Positions 1-8,437 of a DNA stretch of 64,000 bases are shown piece after piece. The stretch comes from Curvibacter cyanobacteriorum (GTDB lineage: Bacteria; Pseudomonadota; Gammaproteobacteria; Burkholderiales; Burkholderiaceae_C), in the NCBI RefSeq assembly GCF_028649475.1, contig NZ_JAQSIP010000006.1, forward strand, positions 124,001 to 188,000, given 5' to 3'. The first letter of the stretch is position 1, and the number at the start of each line of letters is the position of its first letter. Position numbers and translations under genes: made by a program. The notes under the pieces were generated by a model that saw only the letters and a list, made by a program, of their open reading frames with translations, had not been told where the DNA came from and made no database searches.

Positions 1-187
1 CCCTTGCCAGTACCGGGGCGCTGACATGGCCAGCGCCCATGCCGACATGGACATCCGCAAAAGCCACTTCAACGCACTGGTCGAAGACCTGCAACGGGCT
101 ATGGACGCGCGCTCGATTCCGTTCTCGGCCCAGAACCAGTTGCTGGCCCGTCTGGCCCCGATGCACCGCGACATCATTTCCAAATGA
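1..187 (+). CDS. Group I truncated haemoglobin, C-terminal part (5' end outside window)
   Basis: The first 187 bases hold the last ~61 codons of an open frame ending in TGA at 185-187. The visible protein starts PCQYRG and ends in RDIISK. It has the layout of the distal part of group I (trHbN) truncated haemoglobins: an AHADMDI segment, a HFNALVEDL helix and a final short helix before the C-terminus. These proteins bind haem and O2/NO in the cytoplasm. The proximal histidine and distal pocket should lie mostly upstream and cannot be checked. The stop codon overlaps the next start in an ATGA, so the two genes are probably translationally coupled. Confidence 0.8.
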   Translation, partial: PCQYRGADMASAHADMDIRKSHFNALVEDLQRAMDARSIPFSAQNQLLARLAPMHRDIISK

Positions 188-603
188 AACGCCGCCAGTC
201 GCCGTCGGTGCGCCGAGGTGCCCCGCTCGCCGCCACGATCCTCGCGCTGCTGGCGGGGTGGGGCCCCAGCCTGGCGGAGCCACCGCCCAGCCCGGCGCTG
301 TCACGGGGACGCGCCCTGTACGAATCACGGTGTGGCGGCTGCCATTCGTTGGACGCCCACCGGGTCGGCCCCCTACACCGTGGTCTGATGGGGCGGCAAG
401 CAGGTCGGGTTCCCCACTTTGACTACTCGGCCGCGCTCCGAGCCAGTGCGGTGATGTGGTCCGCCAGCACCCTGGAGACATGGTTGAGGGACCCGGAGGC
501 GTTGATTCCGGGCCAACAAATGAACTACAGCGTCGGGTCCGCCGAGGATCGGCGGCTCATCATCCAGTACCTCGGCGCGGCCACACACGACTCGCCCCCG
601 TGA
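184..603 (+). CDS. Small periplasmic class I cytochrome c
   Basis: A 139-residue protein with an N-terminal signal sequence (hydrophobic about residues 14-30, cleavage likely after Ala31). It has one haem c motif, CGGCH, at residues 50-54, and a probable axial Met at 113 (PGQQMNY). The layout is that of a mitochondrial-like monohaem cytochrome c of about 100 mature residues, an electron carrier in the periplasm. Its ATG overlaps the stop of the truncated haemoglobin by 4 bp, so the pair is probably co-expressed. The specific redox partner cannot be told from sequence. Confidence 0.85.
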   Translation: MKRRQSPSVRRGAPLAATILALLAGWGPSLAEPPPSPALSRGRALYESRCGGCHSLDAHRVGPLHRGLMGRQAGRVPHFDYSAALRASAVMWSASTLETWLRDPEALIPGQQMNYSVGSAEDRRLIIQYLGAATHDSPP

Positions 604-778
604 GCCCCCATGTGCCCACATGTGCCCCCCTGGCCGCCTGACCCGTCGCCTGACCGGGCAGCGGGACGATAGCCCCGAGGTCAAAGCCAGCCGAAACGCC
701 GGACCGCCGGGCTGTCGAGCGGTCCACGGGCGCCCCACCCCAACAACCTCAAGCCGCAAATGGTCGGGAACTTTGCCT

Positions 779-805
779 TTAGCACTCACTCATAGAGAGT
801 GCTAA
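779..805 (+). promoter_or_regulatory. CIRCE operator (HrcA binding site) of rpoH
   Basis: Perfect inverted repeat TTAGCACTC (779-787), 9-nt spacer (788-796), GAGTGCTAA (797-805). This is an exact match to the CIRCE consensus bound by the heat-shock repressor HrcA. It covers the likely -35 to -10 region of the rpoH promoter, so HrcA bound here should block transcription. Comparative work has placed CIRCE sites upstream of rpoH in beta-proteobacteria before. hrcA itself is not in this window. Confidence 0.95.
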
Positions 806-808
806 TAT
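779..808 (+). promoter_or_regulatory. Probable sigma-70 promoter of rpoH
   Basis: A good -10 hexamer, TAATAT, lies at 803-808, with a weak -35 (TTAGCA, 779-784) at 18-bp spacing. Both are embedded in the CIRCE palindrome. The predicted start of transcription is near 815, which makes an ATG at 815 an unlikely start codon and supports the ATG at 833. Confidence 0.6.
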
Positions 809-832
809 CGCCTCATGGAAAGGATTTCTGGT

Positions 833-1771
833 ATGAAATTTCAAACTGGAGTCAATGCCACGGCCATCGCCCCGGTGAACCCGTGGGGCATGGTCCCGGC
901 ACTGGGCAACCTCGACGCCTACATCACGGCGGTCAACCGGCTGCCCATGCTCACCCTCGAAGAAGAGCAAACCTACGCCCGCCAACTGCGTGACCACAAC
1001 AGCGTCGACGCAGCCGGCCGGCTGGTGCTGTCCCACCTGCGCTTGGTGGTGTCGGTGTCGCGCCAGTATCTGGGCTACGGCTTGCCGCAGGGCGACTTGA
1101 TCCAAGAAGGCAATGTGGGCCTGATGAAGGCCGTCAAGCGTTTCGATCCCGAGCAAGGCGTGCGGCTGGTCAGCTACGCGCTGCACTGGATCAAGGCGGA
1201 GATCCACGAATACATCCTGAAGAACTGGCGCATGGTCAAGGTCGCCACGACCAAGGCCCAGCGCAAGCTGTTCTTCAACCTGCGCTCGATGAAGCAAGGC
1301 TTCAAGACCGATGCGATGGAAGACGGCGCGACCCACCGCGACACCTTGAGCAACGCCGAGATCGACATGATGGCCGAGCAGCTCAATGTCAAGCGCGAGG
1401 AAGTGATGGAGATGGAAACCCGCATGTCGGGAGGCGATGTGCTGTTGGACCCGTCGCCCTCGGACGATGGCGAGCAAGCCTTTGGCCCCATCGCCTACCT
1501 GGCCGATGCGGCGCATGAACCGACCGCCATGATCGAGTCGCATCAACGCGACGTGCTGGCCAGCGACGGCATCGCCGCCGCCCTGAACAGCCTGGACGAG
1601 CGCAGCCGCCGCATCGTGGAGGAGCGCTGGCTCAAGGTCAACGACGATGGCTCGGGCGGCATGACGCTGCACGAGTTGGCCGCCGAATACAAGGTCAGTG
1701 CGGAGCGCATCCGCCAGATCGAGGTGGCGGCCATGAAGAAAATGAAGAAGGCCCTGGTCGAGTACGCCTGA
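833..1771 (+). CDS. rpoH: RNA polymerase heat-shock sigma factor sigma-32
   Basis: A 312-residue group 3 sigma factor. Region 2 has the typical LIQEGNVGLMKAVKRFD segment. The RpoH box (AQRKLFFNLR), specific to sigma-32 and used for core binding and chaperone control, is intact. Region 4 ends with the helix-turn-helix SAERIRQIEVAAMKKMKKAL. It directs RNA polymerase to heat-shock promoters. An in-frame ATG at 815 exists, but the ATG at 833 has a good ribosome site (GAAAGGA, 817-823) and sits downstream of the predicted transcription start, so 833 is used. CIRCE on its promoter implies HrcA control of the sigma-32 level. A strong terminator follows at 1793. Confidence 0.95.
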   Translation: MKFQTGVNATAIAPVNPWGMVPALGNLDAYITAVNRLPMLTLEEEQTYARQLRDHNSVDAAGRLVLSHLRLVVSVSRQYLGYGLPQGDLIQEGNVGLMKAVKRFDPEQGVRLVSYALHWIKAEIHEYILKNWRMVKVATTKAQRKLFFNLRSMKQGFKTDAMEDGATHRDTLSNAEIDMMAEQLNVKREEVMEMETRMSGGDVLLDPSPSDDGEQAFGPIAYLADAAHEPTAMIESHQRDVLASDGIAAALNSLDERSRRIVEERWLKVNDDGSGGMTLHELAAEYKVSAERIRQIEVAAMKKMKKALVEYA

Positions 1772-1792
1772 CCGGGTTTTGCCCTCCTTCCA

Positions 1793-1816
1793 AGCCGGCT
1801 TGTCCGGCTTTTTTTT
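1793..1816 (+). terminator. Rho-independent terminator of rpoH
   Basis: Stem AGCCGG (1793-1798) / CCGGCT (1804-1809), loop CTTGT, followed by a run of T to 1816. It starts 21 bp after the rpoH stop codon. Confidence 0.9.
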
Positions 1817-1937
1817 CGTCCCGATGTGGCCAATGGGGGTCTGGGATGTCGCCTTGAGGCGCAAGCACTGCCGGTTTGGGGCACACTCGGCGCAGACCAT
1901 TTTCAGACCGTCCCCCAGCCTTCACGGAGTCCGCGAC

Positions 1938-2945
1938 ATGCCCCTCATCCCGAACCGCCGCCACGCCTTGCAAGCAGGCTTGTTGAGCACACTGGCCTGG
2001 CTCAGTGGCTCGGCAGCGACCTTGGCGCAAGCCGACACCACCACACCGGGCTGGCCCAGCAAGACGGTGCGCATCGTGGTGGGTTTTCCGGGGGGCTCAT
2101 CGCCGGACCTGGTGGCGCGCACCCTGGCCGAACCCCTGTCCAAGGCCTTGGGCCAAGCGGTGATCATTGAAAACCGCGTGGGTGCTGCCGGCAACATTGC
2201 CGCCCAGGTGGTGGCCCAAGCCACCGACCAGCACACGCTGGGCCTGATGATCAACGGCAACATGACGGTGGCCCGCCTGCTCAACCCCAAGCTGGGTTAC
2301 GACCCGCTCAAGGACCTGGCGCCCATCAGCCTGATTGCCACCGCCCCGCTGGTGCTGACCACCTTGCCCCAAGCCAATGGCCAGAGCGCCAAGGCGATCC
2401 TGGAGCAGGCGCGCCAGGCGGGTTCGCAGTGGAGCTACGGCAGCCCTGGCGTGGGCACGGTGGCCCACATCGGCATGGAAGCGCTCAAAGCCCGGGCCAA
2501 GCTGGAAGCGGTGCATGTGCCCTACCCTGGCAACCCCCAGGTCATCACCGGCATGATCGGCGGCCAACTGCAACTGGCCCTGCTGCCCCCGGGGCTGGCC
2601 ATGGCCCAGGTCAAGGCGGGCAAGCTGCAAGCCGTGGCCGTGACCTCCAGCACCCGCAGCACCCTGGTGCCCGAGGTGCCCAGCCTCAGCGAAGCCGGCG
2701 TGCCGGGCTTCAACCTCGAAATCTGGGACGCACTGGCGGGGCCGGCCAGCCTGCCCGCGCCCATCGTGGCGCGCTTGTCGGCCCTGGTCAGCGAGATCAG
2801 CCGTTCGCCCGAGGTGCGGGCCAAGCTGTACCAGCAAGGCTGGCAGGTGGTGGGTTCGTCGTCGGAAGGCCTGGCCAACCGCATTCAGGCCGATCTGAAG
2901 AGCCTGGGCGAGGTGGTGCAGCGCCAGGGCATCAAGACCGAGTGA
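1938..2945 (+). CDS. Bug/TctC-family periplasmic solute-binding protein
   Basis: A 335-residue protein of the tripartite tricarboxylate transporter receptor (Bug) family. It has an N-terminal export signal that may be Tat-type (PNRRHALQAG, then a hydrophobic stretch). Family hallmarks follow: IVVGFPGGSSPD near the mature N-terminus, ENRVGAAGNIA, and a PEVPSLSEAG segment late in the protein. These proteins bind carboxylates or aromatic acids in the periplasm; the ligand cannot be deduced. The ATG at 1938 has an ACGGAG ribosome site (1924-1929) and places the signal at the N-terminus; longer in-frame starts upstream are rejected. No TctA or TctB permease gene is next to it. Confidence 0.85.
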   Translation: MPLIPNRRHALQAGLLSTLAWLSGSAATLAQADTTTPGWPSKTVRIVVGFPGGSSPDLVARTLAEPLSKALGQAVIIENRVGAAGNIAAQVVAQATDQHTLGLMINGNMTVARLLNPKLGYDPLKDLAPISLIATAPLVLTTLPQANGQSAKAILEQARQAGSQWSYGSPGVGTVAHIGMEALKARAKLEAVHVPYPGNPQVITGMIGGQLQLALLPPGLAMAQVKAGKLQAVAVTSSTRSTLVPEVPSLSEAGVPGFNLEIWDALAGPASLPAPIVARLSALVSEISRSPEVRAKLYQQGWQVVGSSSEGLANRIQADLKSLGEVVQRQGIKTE

Positions 2946-3047
2946 GGGTGACGCCCCCAGGCCGCGTGCGCGGCAGGCGCCCAGCGGCTGGCGCGTGCGC
3001 CAGGCCCCATGCACCGCTGGGCGTTCACACGCCCACGGGCCTGAATC

Positions 3048-3659
3048 TCAAGAGGACTTCAGCAGGATCTTCAGGTCCGACAGCAAGGCCTGAGGACCCG
3101 CCCCATAGCGCGCGAACAGGCGCAGCCGACCCTGGGGGTCGTACAGGTAGGCGCCGGCCGAGTGGTCCATGGTGTAGCTGGTGGGGGTCTTGCCCTCGAC
3201 CTTCTTGTAATAGATCTTGAAGTCCTTGGCCAAGGCCGCCAGTTGCTCCGGGCTTTCGGCGCGCAGGGCGATGAAGCTGGGGTCAAAATTGACCATGTAG
3301 GCCTTCAGCAGCTCGGGCGTGTCGCGCGCCGGGTCGATCGAAATGAAGATGCCTTGCAGCCGATCACCATCGGGGCCCAGTTGGCGCTTCACCTCGGCCA
3401 GCTCGCTCATGGTGGTGGGGCAGACATCGGGGCATTGGGTGTAGCCAAAAAAGACCACCACCGCCTTGCCCTTGAAGTCGGCCAGGCTGCGCACCTGCCC
3501 GTTTTGGTCCGGCAGGCGAAAGTCTCGGCCGTACTCGGCCCCGGTGATGTCCACCGCCTTGAAGTCGGATTTGGCCGGCGCACAGGCGGTCATCAAGGCA
3601 GCCGCCGTGGTGGCGAGCAGGGCACTGGCGATGAAGCGCAGGACAGGGCGTTTTTGCAT
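3048..3659 (-). CDS. SCO1/SenC copper chaperone for cytochrome c oxidase
   Basis: A 203-residue thioredoxin-fold protein of the SCO1/SenC/PrrC family, which delivers copper to the CuA site of oxidase subunit II. The copper ligands are present: CPDVC at residues 76-80 and a distal His166 (TMDHS). The N-terminus has a signal with a lipobox-like MTAC (Cys26), so it is probably a membrane-anchored lipoprotein facing the periplasm. The ATG at 3659 is chosen because it gives a proper signal peptide; a longer frame upstream lies inside ctaB. It is last in the minus-strand oxidase assembly operon, 2 bp after ctaB. Confidence 0.92.
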   Translation of the reverse strand: MQKRPVLRFIASALLATTAAALMTACAPAKSDFKAVDITGAEYGRDFRLPDQNGQVRSLADFKGKAVVVFFGYTQCPDVCPTTMSELAEVKRQLGPDGDRLQGIFISIDPARDTPELLKAYMVNFDPSFIALRAESPEQLAALAKDFKIYYKKVEGKTPTSYTMDHSAGAYLYDPQGRLRLFARYGAGPQALLSDLKILLKSS

Positions 3660-3661
3660 GG

Positions 3662-4558
3662 TCAGAACAGGTAGTGGTCGATCAACAGCGCCGCAAACAG
3701 CAGGCTCAGGTGAATCAATGAAAAGCGGAAGGTGCGGCGGGCCAACTCGTCGGAATACGAGCGCCACAGCGCGAAGGCATAGCCGATGAACCCCAGGCTC
3801 AGCACCACCGCAGCCGCCAGGTAAAACCACGAGCTCATGCCGTACACAAAGGGCATCAGGCAGGCGGCCAGCAGCACGAAGGTGTAGAGCAGCACCTGCA
3901 AGCGGGTGAACTCATTGCCGTGGGTGACCGGCAGCATGGGCAGGCCGGACTTGCGGTAGTCCTCGACCCGGTACAGGGCCAGGGCCCAGAAGTGCGGCGG
4001 CGTCCACAAGAAGATGATCAGGAACAGGATCAAGGCCTCGGGGCCCACATCGCCGGTCATGGCGGCCCAGCCCAGCACCGGCGGCATGGCACCCGATGCG
4101 CCGCCGATCACGATGTTCTGGGGCGTCAGCGGCTTCAAGATCACGGTGTAGACCACCGCGTAGCCCACAAAGGTGGCAAAGGTCAGCCACATGGTCAGCG
4201 GGTTGACCCACACGTACAGCAGCACCGAGCCCGCCGAACACAGCAAGGCCGAGAACACCAAGGCCTGGCGATCGCTGAGTTCACCGCGCGCGGTGGGGCG
4301 CCAGGACGTGCGCTTCATCTTCGCGTCGATGCCCTTTTCCACCAGGCAGTTGAAGGCCGCCGCGGCGCCGGCCACCAGCCAGATGCCCAGGCAGGCCACC
4401 AGGGCGAGTTGCACATCCGCCAGCGTGGGCAGGCCCGGAACGGCCAGCACCATGCCGATCAGGGCGCAGAAGACGATCAACTGCACCACGCGGGGCTTGG
4501 TCAAGGCATAGAACTGCCGCACCAGGGAGGGGTAGGAAACAGACGGGGCGACACTCAT
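3662..4558 (-). CDS. ctaB: Protohaem IX farnesyltransferase (haem O synthase)
   Basis: A 298-residue polytopic UbiA-superfamily protein (CtaB/CyoE). It converts haem B to haem O by adding a farnesyl group, the first step of haem A synthesis. Visible motifs are TKPRVV near residue 20, the prenyl-diphosphate binding region with Asn70 and Asp78 ([10 protein letters not shown]), and an [10 protein letters not shown] loop. About eight to nine hydrophobic segments follow. Its start overlaps the ctaA stop by 4 bp, so the two haem A enzymes are translationally coupled. Confidence 0.96.
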   Translation of the reverse strand: MSVAPSVSYPSLVRQFYALTKPRVVQLIVFCALIGMVLAVPGLPTLADVQLALVACLGIWLVAGAAAAFNCLVEKGIDAKMKRTSWRPTARGELSDRQALVFSALLCSAGSVLLYVWVNPLTMWLTFATFVGYAVVYTVILKPLTPQNIVIGGASGAMPPVLGWAAMTGDVGPEALILFLIIFLWTPPHFWALALYRVEDYRKSGLPMLPVTHGNEFTRLQVLLYTFVLLAACLMPFVYGMSSWFYLAAAVVLSLGFIGYAFALWRSYSDELARRTFRFSLIHLSLLFAALLIDHYLF

Positions 4559-5724
4559 GCGGACAATCTCGATGCGCTCGGAGGAACAGTTTGGAAATCA
4601 ATCGGGGCCCAGGGCGTCGTGAGCACCCGGGTCAGCACCAGGACCAGGGCCGCTGCGCCACCGGTGTGGGCCACGGCAGCCAGCAAAGGCCAGCCCAGCA
4701 CCACGTTGCTGAGGCCGGTGATCAGTTGTAGCAGCAGCAAGCCCGCGAGCCAACGGGCCAGTCCACGCAAACCCGCGACCTGGTGCAAGCGCCAAGCCAG
4801 CCAGCCCAGCAGGACAAACACCCCGTACGCAAACAAGCGGTGCACGTAGTGGATGCCGGTCAGGGCCGCGAAGGAAATGTGTTCGCCATTGGCCAGCAGC
4901 CCCAGCGGCCGCCAGAGCTGGAAGCCCTCAGCCAGGTTCATCTCGGGCCACCATTGGCCCTGGCATTGCGGAAAGCTGGTGCAGGCCAGCACCGCGTAAT
5001 TGGTGCTGACCCAACCACCGAGCAAGATCTGCACGCCCAGCGCCAAGGCGGCCAGCCAGGCCCAGGGCAGCAAGCGGCGTGGCAACTGCACGGACACCGG
5101 GGTCAGTGCCTGGGTCAGTCGGGCCGACTGGATGGCCAGCAGCACCAGCAGGGTCAGCCCCCCGGCCAGGTGCAGGGTCACGATGGCCGGGAACAGCTTC
5201 ATGGTCACGGTCAGCGCGCCAAATGCCCCCTGCACACAGACCCAGACCAGGGTCAGCACCGGAATGAAGAGCTTGGGTGGGGTCTGCCCCTGGGCCCGCC
5301 GGCGCCGACCTTCCTGGAAGGTCATGACCAGCAGCGCAATGATCAGCACGCCCACCCCGGTCGCCAGGTAGCGGTGGACCATTTCGATCCAGGCCTTGCT
5401 GTGGGTCACAGGCCCCGTGGGCATGGCCTCCTGGGCCGCCGCGATGGCGCCTTTGGCCCCCACCGGGCTGGCTTGGCCATAGCAGCCGGGCCAGTCCGGG
5501 CAGCCCAGGCCAGAGTCGGTCAGGCGCGTGAAGGCACCAAACAGAATCAGGTCAAAGGTCAGCAGCACCGTCACCGCGGTCAGGGCCTGCAGGCGCCCCA
5601 TCGGGGAGGCCGAGCGGTGCCGCAACCACCACCACAGCAGGGGGCCTGAGGCGACCAGCACGCCGGTCAGCATCACCTGCAGCAGCGGCGACAAATCGTA
5701 GAGGGCTTGGGTGGTGGCGTCCAT
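4555..5724 (-). CDS. ctaA: Haem A synthase (COX15/CtaA)
   Basis: A 389-residue membrane protein with about eight transmembrane segments. It oxidises the C8 methyl of haem O to give haem A. Conserved histidines for haem binding are seen in [23 protein letters not shown] and AHTGG. A cysteine pair in the first periplasmic loop ([10 protein letters not shown]) fits the redox-active pair seen in many homologues. It lies between the SCO-like gene (5729) and ctaB in an operon that supplies haem A to the ctaCDE oxidase. Confidence 0.95.
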   Translation of the reverse strand: MDATTQALYDLSPLLQVMLTGVLVASGPLLWWWLRHRSASPMGRLQALTAVTVLLTFDLILFGAFTRLTDSGLGCPDWPGCYGQASPVGAKGAIAAAQEAMPTGPVTHSKAWIEMVHRYLATGVGVLIIALLVMTFQEGRRRRAQGQTPPKLFIPVLTLVWVCVQGAFGALTVTMKLFPAIVTLHLAGGLTLLVLLAIQSARLTQALTPVSVQLPRRLLPWAWLAALALGVQILLGGWVSTNYAVLACTSFPQCQGQWWPEMNLAEGFQLWRPLGLLANGEHISFAALTGIHYVHRLFAYGVFVLLGWLAWRLHQVAGLRGLARWLAGLLLLQLITGLSNVVLGWPLLAAVAHTGGAAALVLVLTRVLTTPWAPIDFQTVPPSASRLSA

Positions 5725-5728
5725 GCGC

Positions 5729-6457
5729 TCAGCGCCCCGCTTCGTCCCAGGACGCCGACGCGCGCATCAGGCGCTCGAGGTCTTTTTTGGCCTTGGCCGC
5801 ACCGGCCATGTCCAGTCGCGCCGGGAAGCGCATCATCCAATGCCCCATGGGGTCCACCACGTACAGGTGGTCGGCCAGTTGGTGACCCGAGGCGGGGCTC
5901 AACCACTGGGCCAGCGCGTCCGGGGGCACCCGCAACAGAGTGGCCTGGGCCAGCGCGGGCAACAGGCTGCTCTTGATGGGTGCGTCGTCATTGATCAGCC
6001 AGACCCAATCCATGCGGTCCTTGTCCTTGCCCAGGCTCTCACGCAGCTGGCGTTGCAGGTAGAGGTGTTGTTCACACGCCTCATCACAAGCCCCTCCTGC
6101 CACGCTGATCAGCAGCCACTGCCCCTTGAGCGATGTCAGCGGCAGCGACTGCCCCTCGGCGGTGCGCGCCACCACCGGCGGCAAATCGCGTTGGGGCTCG
6201 ATCAACTCACCAAAGTTGCGCTGCCCCGTGGGACGCACCACGTAGTAGGTGAAGTACGACGCCACCACGGGGGCGGCACACACCGCCAGCACGGCCAGCA
6301 TCTTCAGCCGGCCCAGGCGCGTGCGCGGGCCCGCCACGCTGGCGGCCAATTGATCGGCAGCCGGCAGGGTGTGGACCGTCAGGCCCAGCGGGGCGTCAGC
6401 GGCGGACTTCGGAGTCTGCGGGGCGGTAGAAGCGTCGGACAATTTGGAACCAGACAT
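5729..6457 (-). CDS. Membrane-anchored thioredoxin-like (SCO-like) protein of the oxidase cluster
   Basis: A 242-residue protein with a ~50-residue cytoplasmic N-terminus, one membrane helix (about residues 52-72) and a periplasmic thioredoxin-like domain. That domain has a CxxxC pair (Cys124, Cys128, in GGACDEAC) at the position of the copper-binding cysteines of SCO1. It occurs at this place in many Burkholderiales oxidase clusters and is often left as hypothetical. A second copper chaperone or thiol reductase for subunit II is a reasonable inference but unproven. The first 62 bp of the gene overlap the 3' end of SURF1 in another frame. Confidence 0.7.
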   Translation of the reverse strand: MSGSKLSDASTAPQTPKSAADAPLGLTVHTLPAADQLAASVAGPRTRLGRLKMLAVLAVCAAPVVASYFTYYVVRPTGQRNFGELIEPQRDLPPVVARTAEGQSLPLTSLKGQWLLISVAGGACDEACEQHLYLQRQLRESLGKDKDRMDWVWLINDDAPIKSSLLPALAQATLLRVPPDALAQWLSPASGHQLADHLYVVDPMGHWMMRFPARLDMAGAAKAKKDLERLMRASASWDEAGR

Positions 6458-7160
6458 AAAGAAGAGCGATCAGGCCAGCCAGACCAAACCATTGAAATGC
6501 GTAACCATGGTGCTTCTCCGTGCCAGCGCCGGGCTCGAACCAGTCACGCAACAGGCCATCTGCGGCAGGATCGATTTGGACCATGGAACCCGGCAACAAG
6601 GGCAAGCCGGTTTCCTGTCGAAAAGCATCCCAGTCGAGATTCTGCCGGATACGGGAAGACCCCTCGGCGGCCCCGGCTGAGCCCAGCTCCAGCAACTTGG
6701 CGGGCACCGGGGCCACGCGGGCACGGACCGTGACCTCACCCTGCGGCGTTGGCACCTCGACCAGGCGGTTGCGGTCGACAAAATCACGCGGCACCCAGCC
6801 GCGCTGCACCAGCACCACACCCTGTTCACCGGAGAGCGCCAGGGGCGTCAGCACAAAGAAGCCAGGGCGGCCCTTCATCTGGCGGTTGTCGAGGTACACA
6901 TTGAACTGCGGCAACCAAACGCCCTTGAGGTCCACCGGTCGGTGCAACAGGCTTTGGTTCTCGCGCGCGGCTTGCAGCCATTCGCGCTGGCTCAGCACCG
7001 GACGCGCACGCTCACGCTCAAGGGCCTCGTGCAGGGCTTCTTTTTCGGCGGCGCGGTTGAGTTGCCAGCGCCCCAGGGACAAGGTGGTCAACAGCCCAGC
7101 CACCGCGGCCACGGTGATGAGCCAAAAGCGCCAGGAGCGCCACAAATTCGGGGTGTTCAC
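6396..7160 (-). CDS. SURF1 family cytochrome oxidase assembly protein
   Basis: A 254-residue protein with the SURF1 plan: a transmembrane helix near each end (residues ~10-30 and ~220-240) enclosing a periplasmic domain. Family motifs are LGRWQLNRAAEK after the first helix, a VYLDNRQMKGRPGFFVLTPL-like stretch, and VQRGWVPRD. Bacterial Surf1 assists haem A insertion into subunit I. The C-terminal 20 codons overlap the start of the SCO-like gene. It is divergent from the small DUF2909 gene at 7176. Confidence 0.93.
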   Translation of the reverse strand: MNTPNLWRSWRFWLITVAAVAGLLTTLSLGRWQLNRAAEKEALHEALERERARPVLSQREWLQAARENQSLLHRPVDLKGVWLPQFNVYLDNRQMKGRPGFFVLTPLALSGEQGVVLVQRGWVPRDFVDRNRLVEVPTPQGEVTVRARVAPVPAKLLELGSAGAAEGSSRIRQNLDWDAFRQETGLPLLPGSMVQIDPAADGLLRDWFEPGAGTEKHHGYAFQWFGLAGLIALLYVWFQIVRRFYRPADSEVRR

Positions 7161-7175
7161 AGGATAATCACGGAC

Positions 7176-7400
7176 ATGAAATACCTCGTCATGCTAGCGT
7201 TTGCAGCCATCTTGCTGAGCCTTGGCTCGGCATTGTTTTTCATGATGAAGGGTGGGCAGGACAAAGACCCGGCCAAGAGCGGCTCGATGGTCAAGGCGCT
7301 GGCCATGCGGGTGGGGTTCTCGATCCTGTTGTTCATCTGCATTCTGGTCAGCTGGAAGCTCGGCTGGATCCAGCCCACGGGCATCGCTGCAGGCCAGTGA
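7176..7400 (+). CDS. DUF2909 twin-transmembrane small protein
   Basis: A 74-residue protein with two hydrophobic helices (about residues 4-24 and 44-64) joined by a polar loop containing GGQDKDPAKSG. This matches the DUF2909 'twin transmembrane' family that sits inside oxidase clusters of beta- and gamma-proteobacteria. Its role is unknown; an assembly or stability function for the oxidase is inferred only from location. It is the one plus-strand gene inside the minus-strand cluster, starting 15 bp from the SURF1 start and ending before the shared terminator at 7469. Confidence 0.75.
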   Translation: MKYLVMLAFAAILLSLGSALFFMMKGGQDKDPAKSGSMVKALAMRVGFSILLFICILVSWKLGWIQPTGIAAGQ

Positions 7401-7468
7401 GCTGAAGCGGCCGGGCGCAGCGCCTCCCCCGGGCCCGCAGTGACGCGGTAACCCACCGAACGGCCCAC

Positions 7469-7495
7469 AAAAAAAGCGCCTTGCGGCGCTTTTTT
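7469..7495. terminator. Bidirectional rho-independent terminator between DUF2909 and ctaE
   Basis: Stem AAGCGCC (7474-7480) / GGCGCTT (7485-7491) with loop TTGC, flanked by A run on the left and T run on the right. It can end transcription of the DUF2909 gene (plus) and of ctaE (minus, stop at 7510). Confidence 0.88.
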
Positions 7496-7509
7496 GGTTT
7501 CGGAGGGTC

Positions 7510-8391
7510 TCAGAACCAGTAGACCACCACGTACAGGCCGAGCCAGACCACGTCCACAAAGTGCCAGTACCAGGCGGCGCCTTCAAAACCGAAGTGACGT
7601 TCTTTGGTGAAGTGGCCCTTTTGCAGGCGCAGGGTGATGAAGAACAGCATCAGCATGCCCACGAACACGTGGAAGCCGTGGAAGCCGGTCAGCAGGTAGA
7701 AGGTCGAGCCATAAACACCCGAGCTCAGCTTGAGGTTCATGTCGCTGTAGGCGTGGGCGTATTCGTAACCTTGCACGAACAGGAAGATCACGCCGAGGAT
7801 CACGGTCATCCACATGAAGGCGATCGTCTTGCTGCGCTCACCGGCCTGCAGCGCATGGTGAGCCACCGTCAGCGTCACACCCGAGGTCAACAGCAGGGCG
7901 GTGTTGATGGTCGGCAACCAGAACGGGGTCATGGTCTGGAACGGCTCAACAATGCCGGCCGGCGAGGCGGTCATGCCCGCGGCCATGGTGGGCCACACGG
8001 CCTTGAAATCGGGCCACAACAGGGCGTTCTCCAGGCTGCCCAGGGCGGGCACCGAGTGGGCACGGGCCCACCAGAGCGCGGCAAAGAAGGCGCCGAAGAA
8101 CATCACTTCCGAGAAGATGAACCAGCTCATGCTCCAGCGGTAGGACAGATCGATCTTGCGGCTGTACAAGCCGTTCTCGCTCTCCGCCACGGCATCACGG
8201 AACCACTGGAACAGCACCGCCAACCACCAGACCATGCCCAGGGCGAGCGAGTACATGCCCCACTCCACCCCGTTGATCCATTGGCCTGCGCCCAGGATCA
8301 CGAAGAACAAGCCAATGGCCGCCATGACGGGGTGGCGGGACTCGTGGGGCACGAAGTAGTAAGGGGTTCCACCGTGTGTTGTCGCACTCAT
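7510..8391 (-). CDS. ctaE: Cytochrome c oxidase subunit III
   Basis: A 293-residue, seven-helix subunit III. Typical motifs are the N-terminal PYYFVPHESRHP, WFIFSEVMFFGAFFAALWWAR, HHALQAG, TGFHGFHVFVG and the C-terminal WHFVDVVW. It stabilises the catalytic core and the proton uptake path. The ATG at 8391 is chosen because AGGAG precedes it and the protein then begins MSATTHGG; an in-frame start 21 bp upstream is less likely. It is the distal oxidase structural gene after ctaC and ctaD. Confidence 0.97.
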   Translation of the reverse strand: MSATTHGGTPYYFVPHESRHPVMAAIGLFFVILGAGQWINGVEWGMYSLALGMVWWLAVLFQWFRDAVAESENGLYSRKIDLSYRWSMSWFIFSEVMFFGAFFAALWWARAHSVPALGSLENALLWPDFKAVWPTMAAGMTASPAGIVEPFQTMTPFWLPTINTALLLTSGVTLTVAHHALQAGERSKTIAFMWMTVILGVIFLFVQGYEYAHAYSDMNLKLSSGVYGSTFYLLTGFHGFHVFVGMLMLFFITLRLQKGHFTKERHFGFEGAAWYWHFVDVVWLGLYVVVYWF

Positions 8392-8437
8392 TTTTGCTCC
8401 TGACTCTCTCAAACTCTGATTTGGTTCTAGAACCGGC

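Noticed and set aside
815-832. ATG at 815 as the rpoH start
   Set aside because: It coincides with the predicted transcription start and lacks a ribosome site; the ATG at 833 has GAAAGGA.
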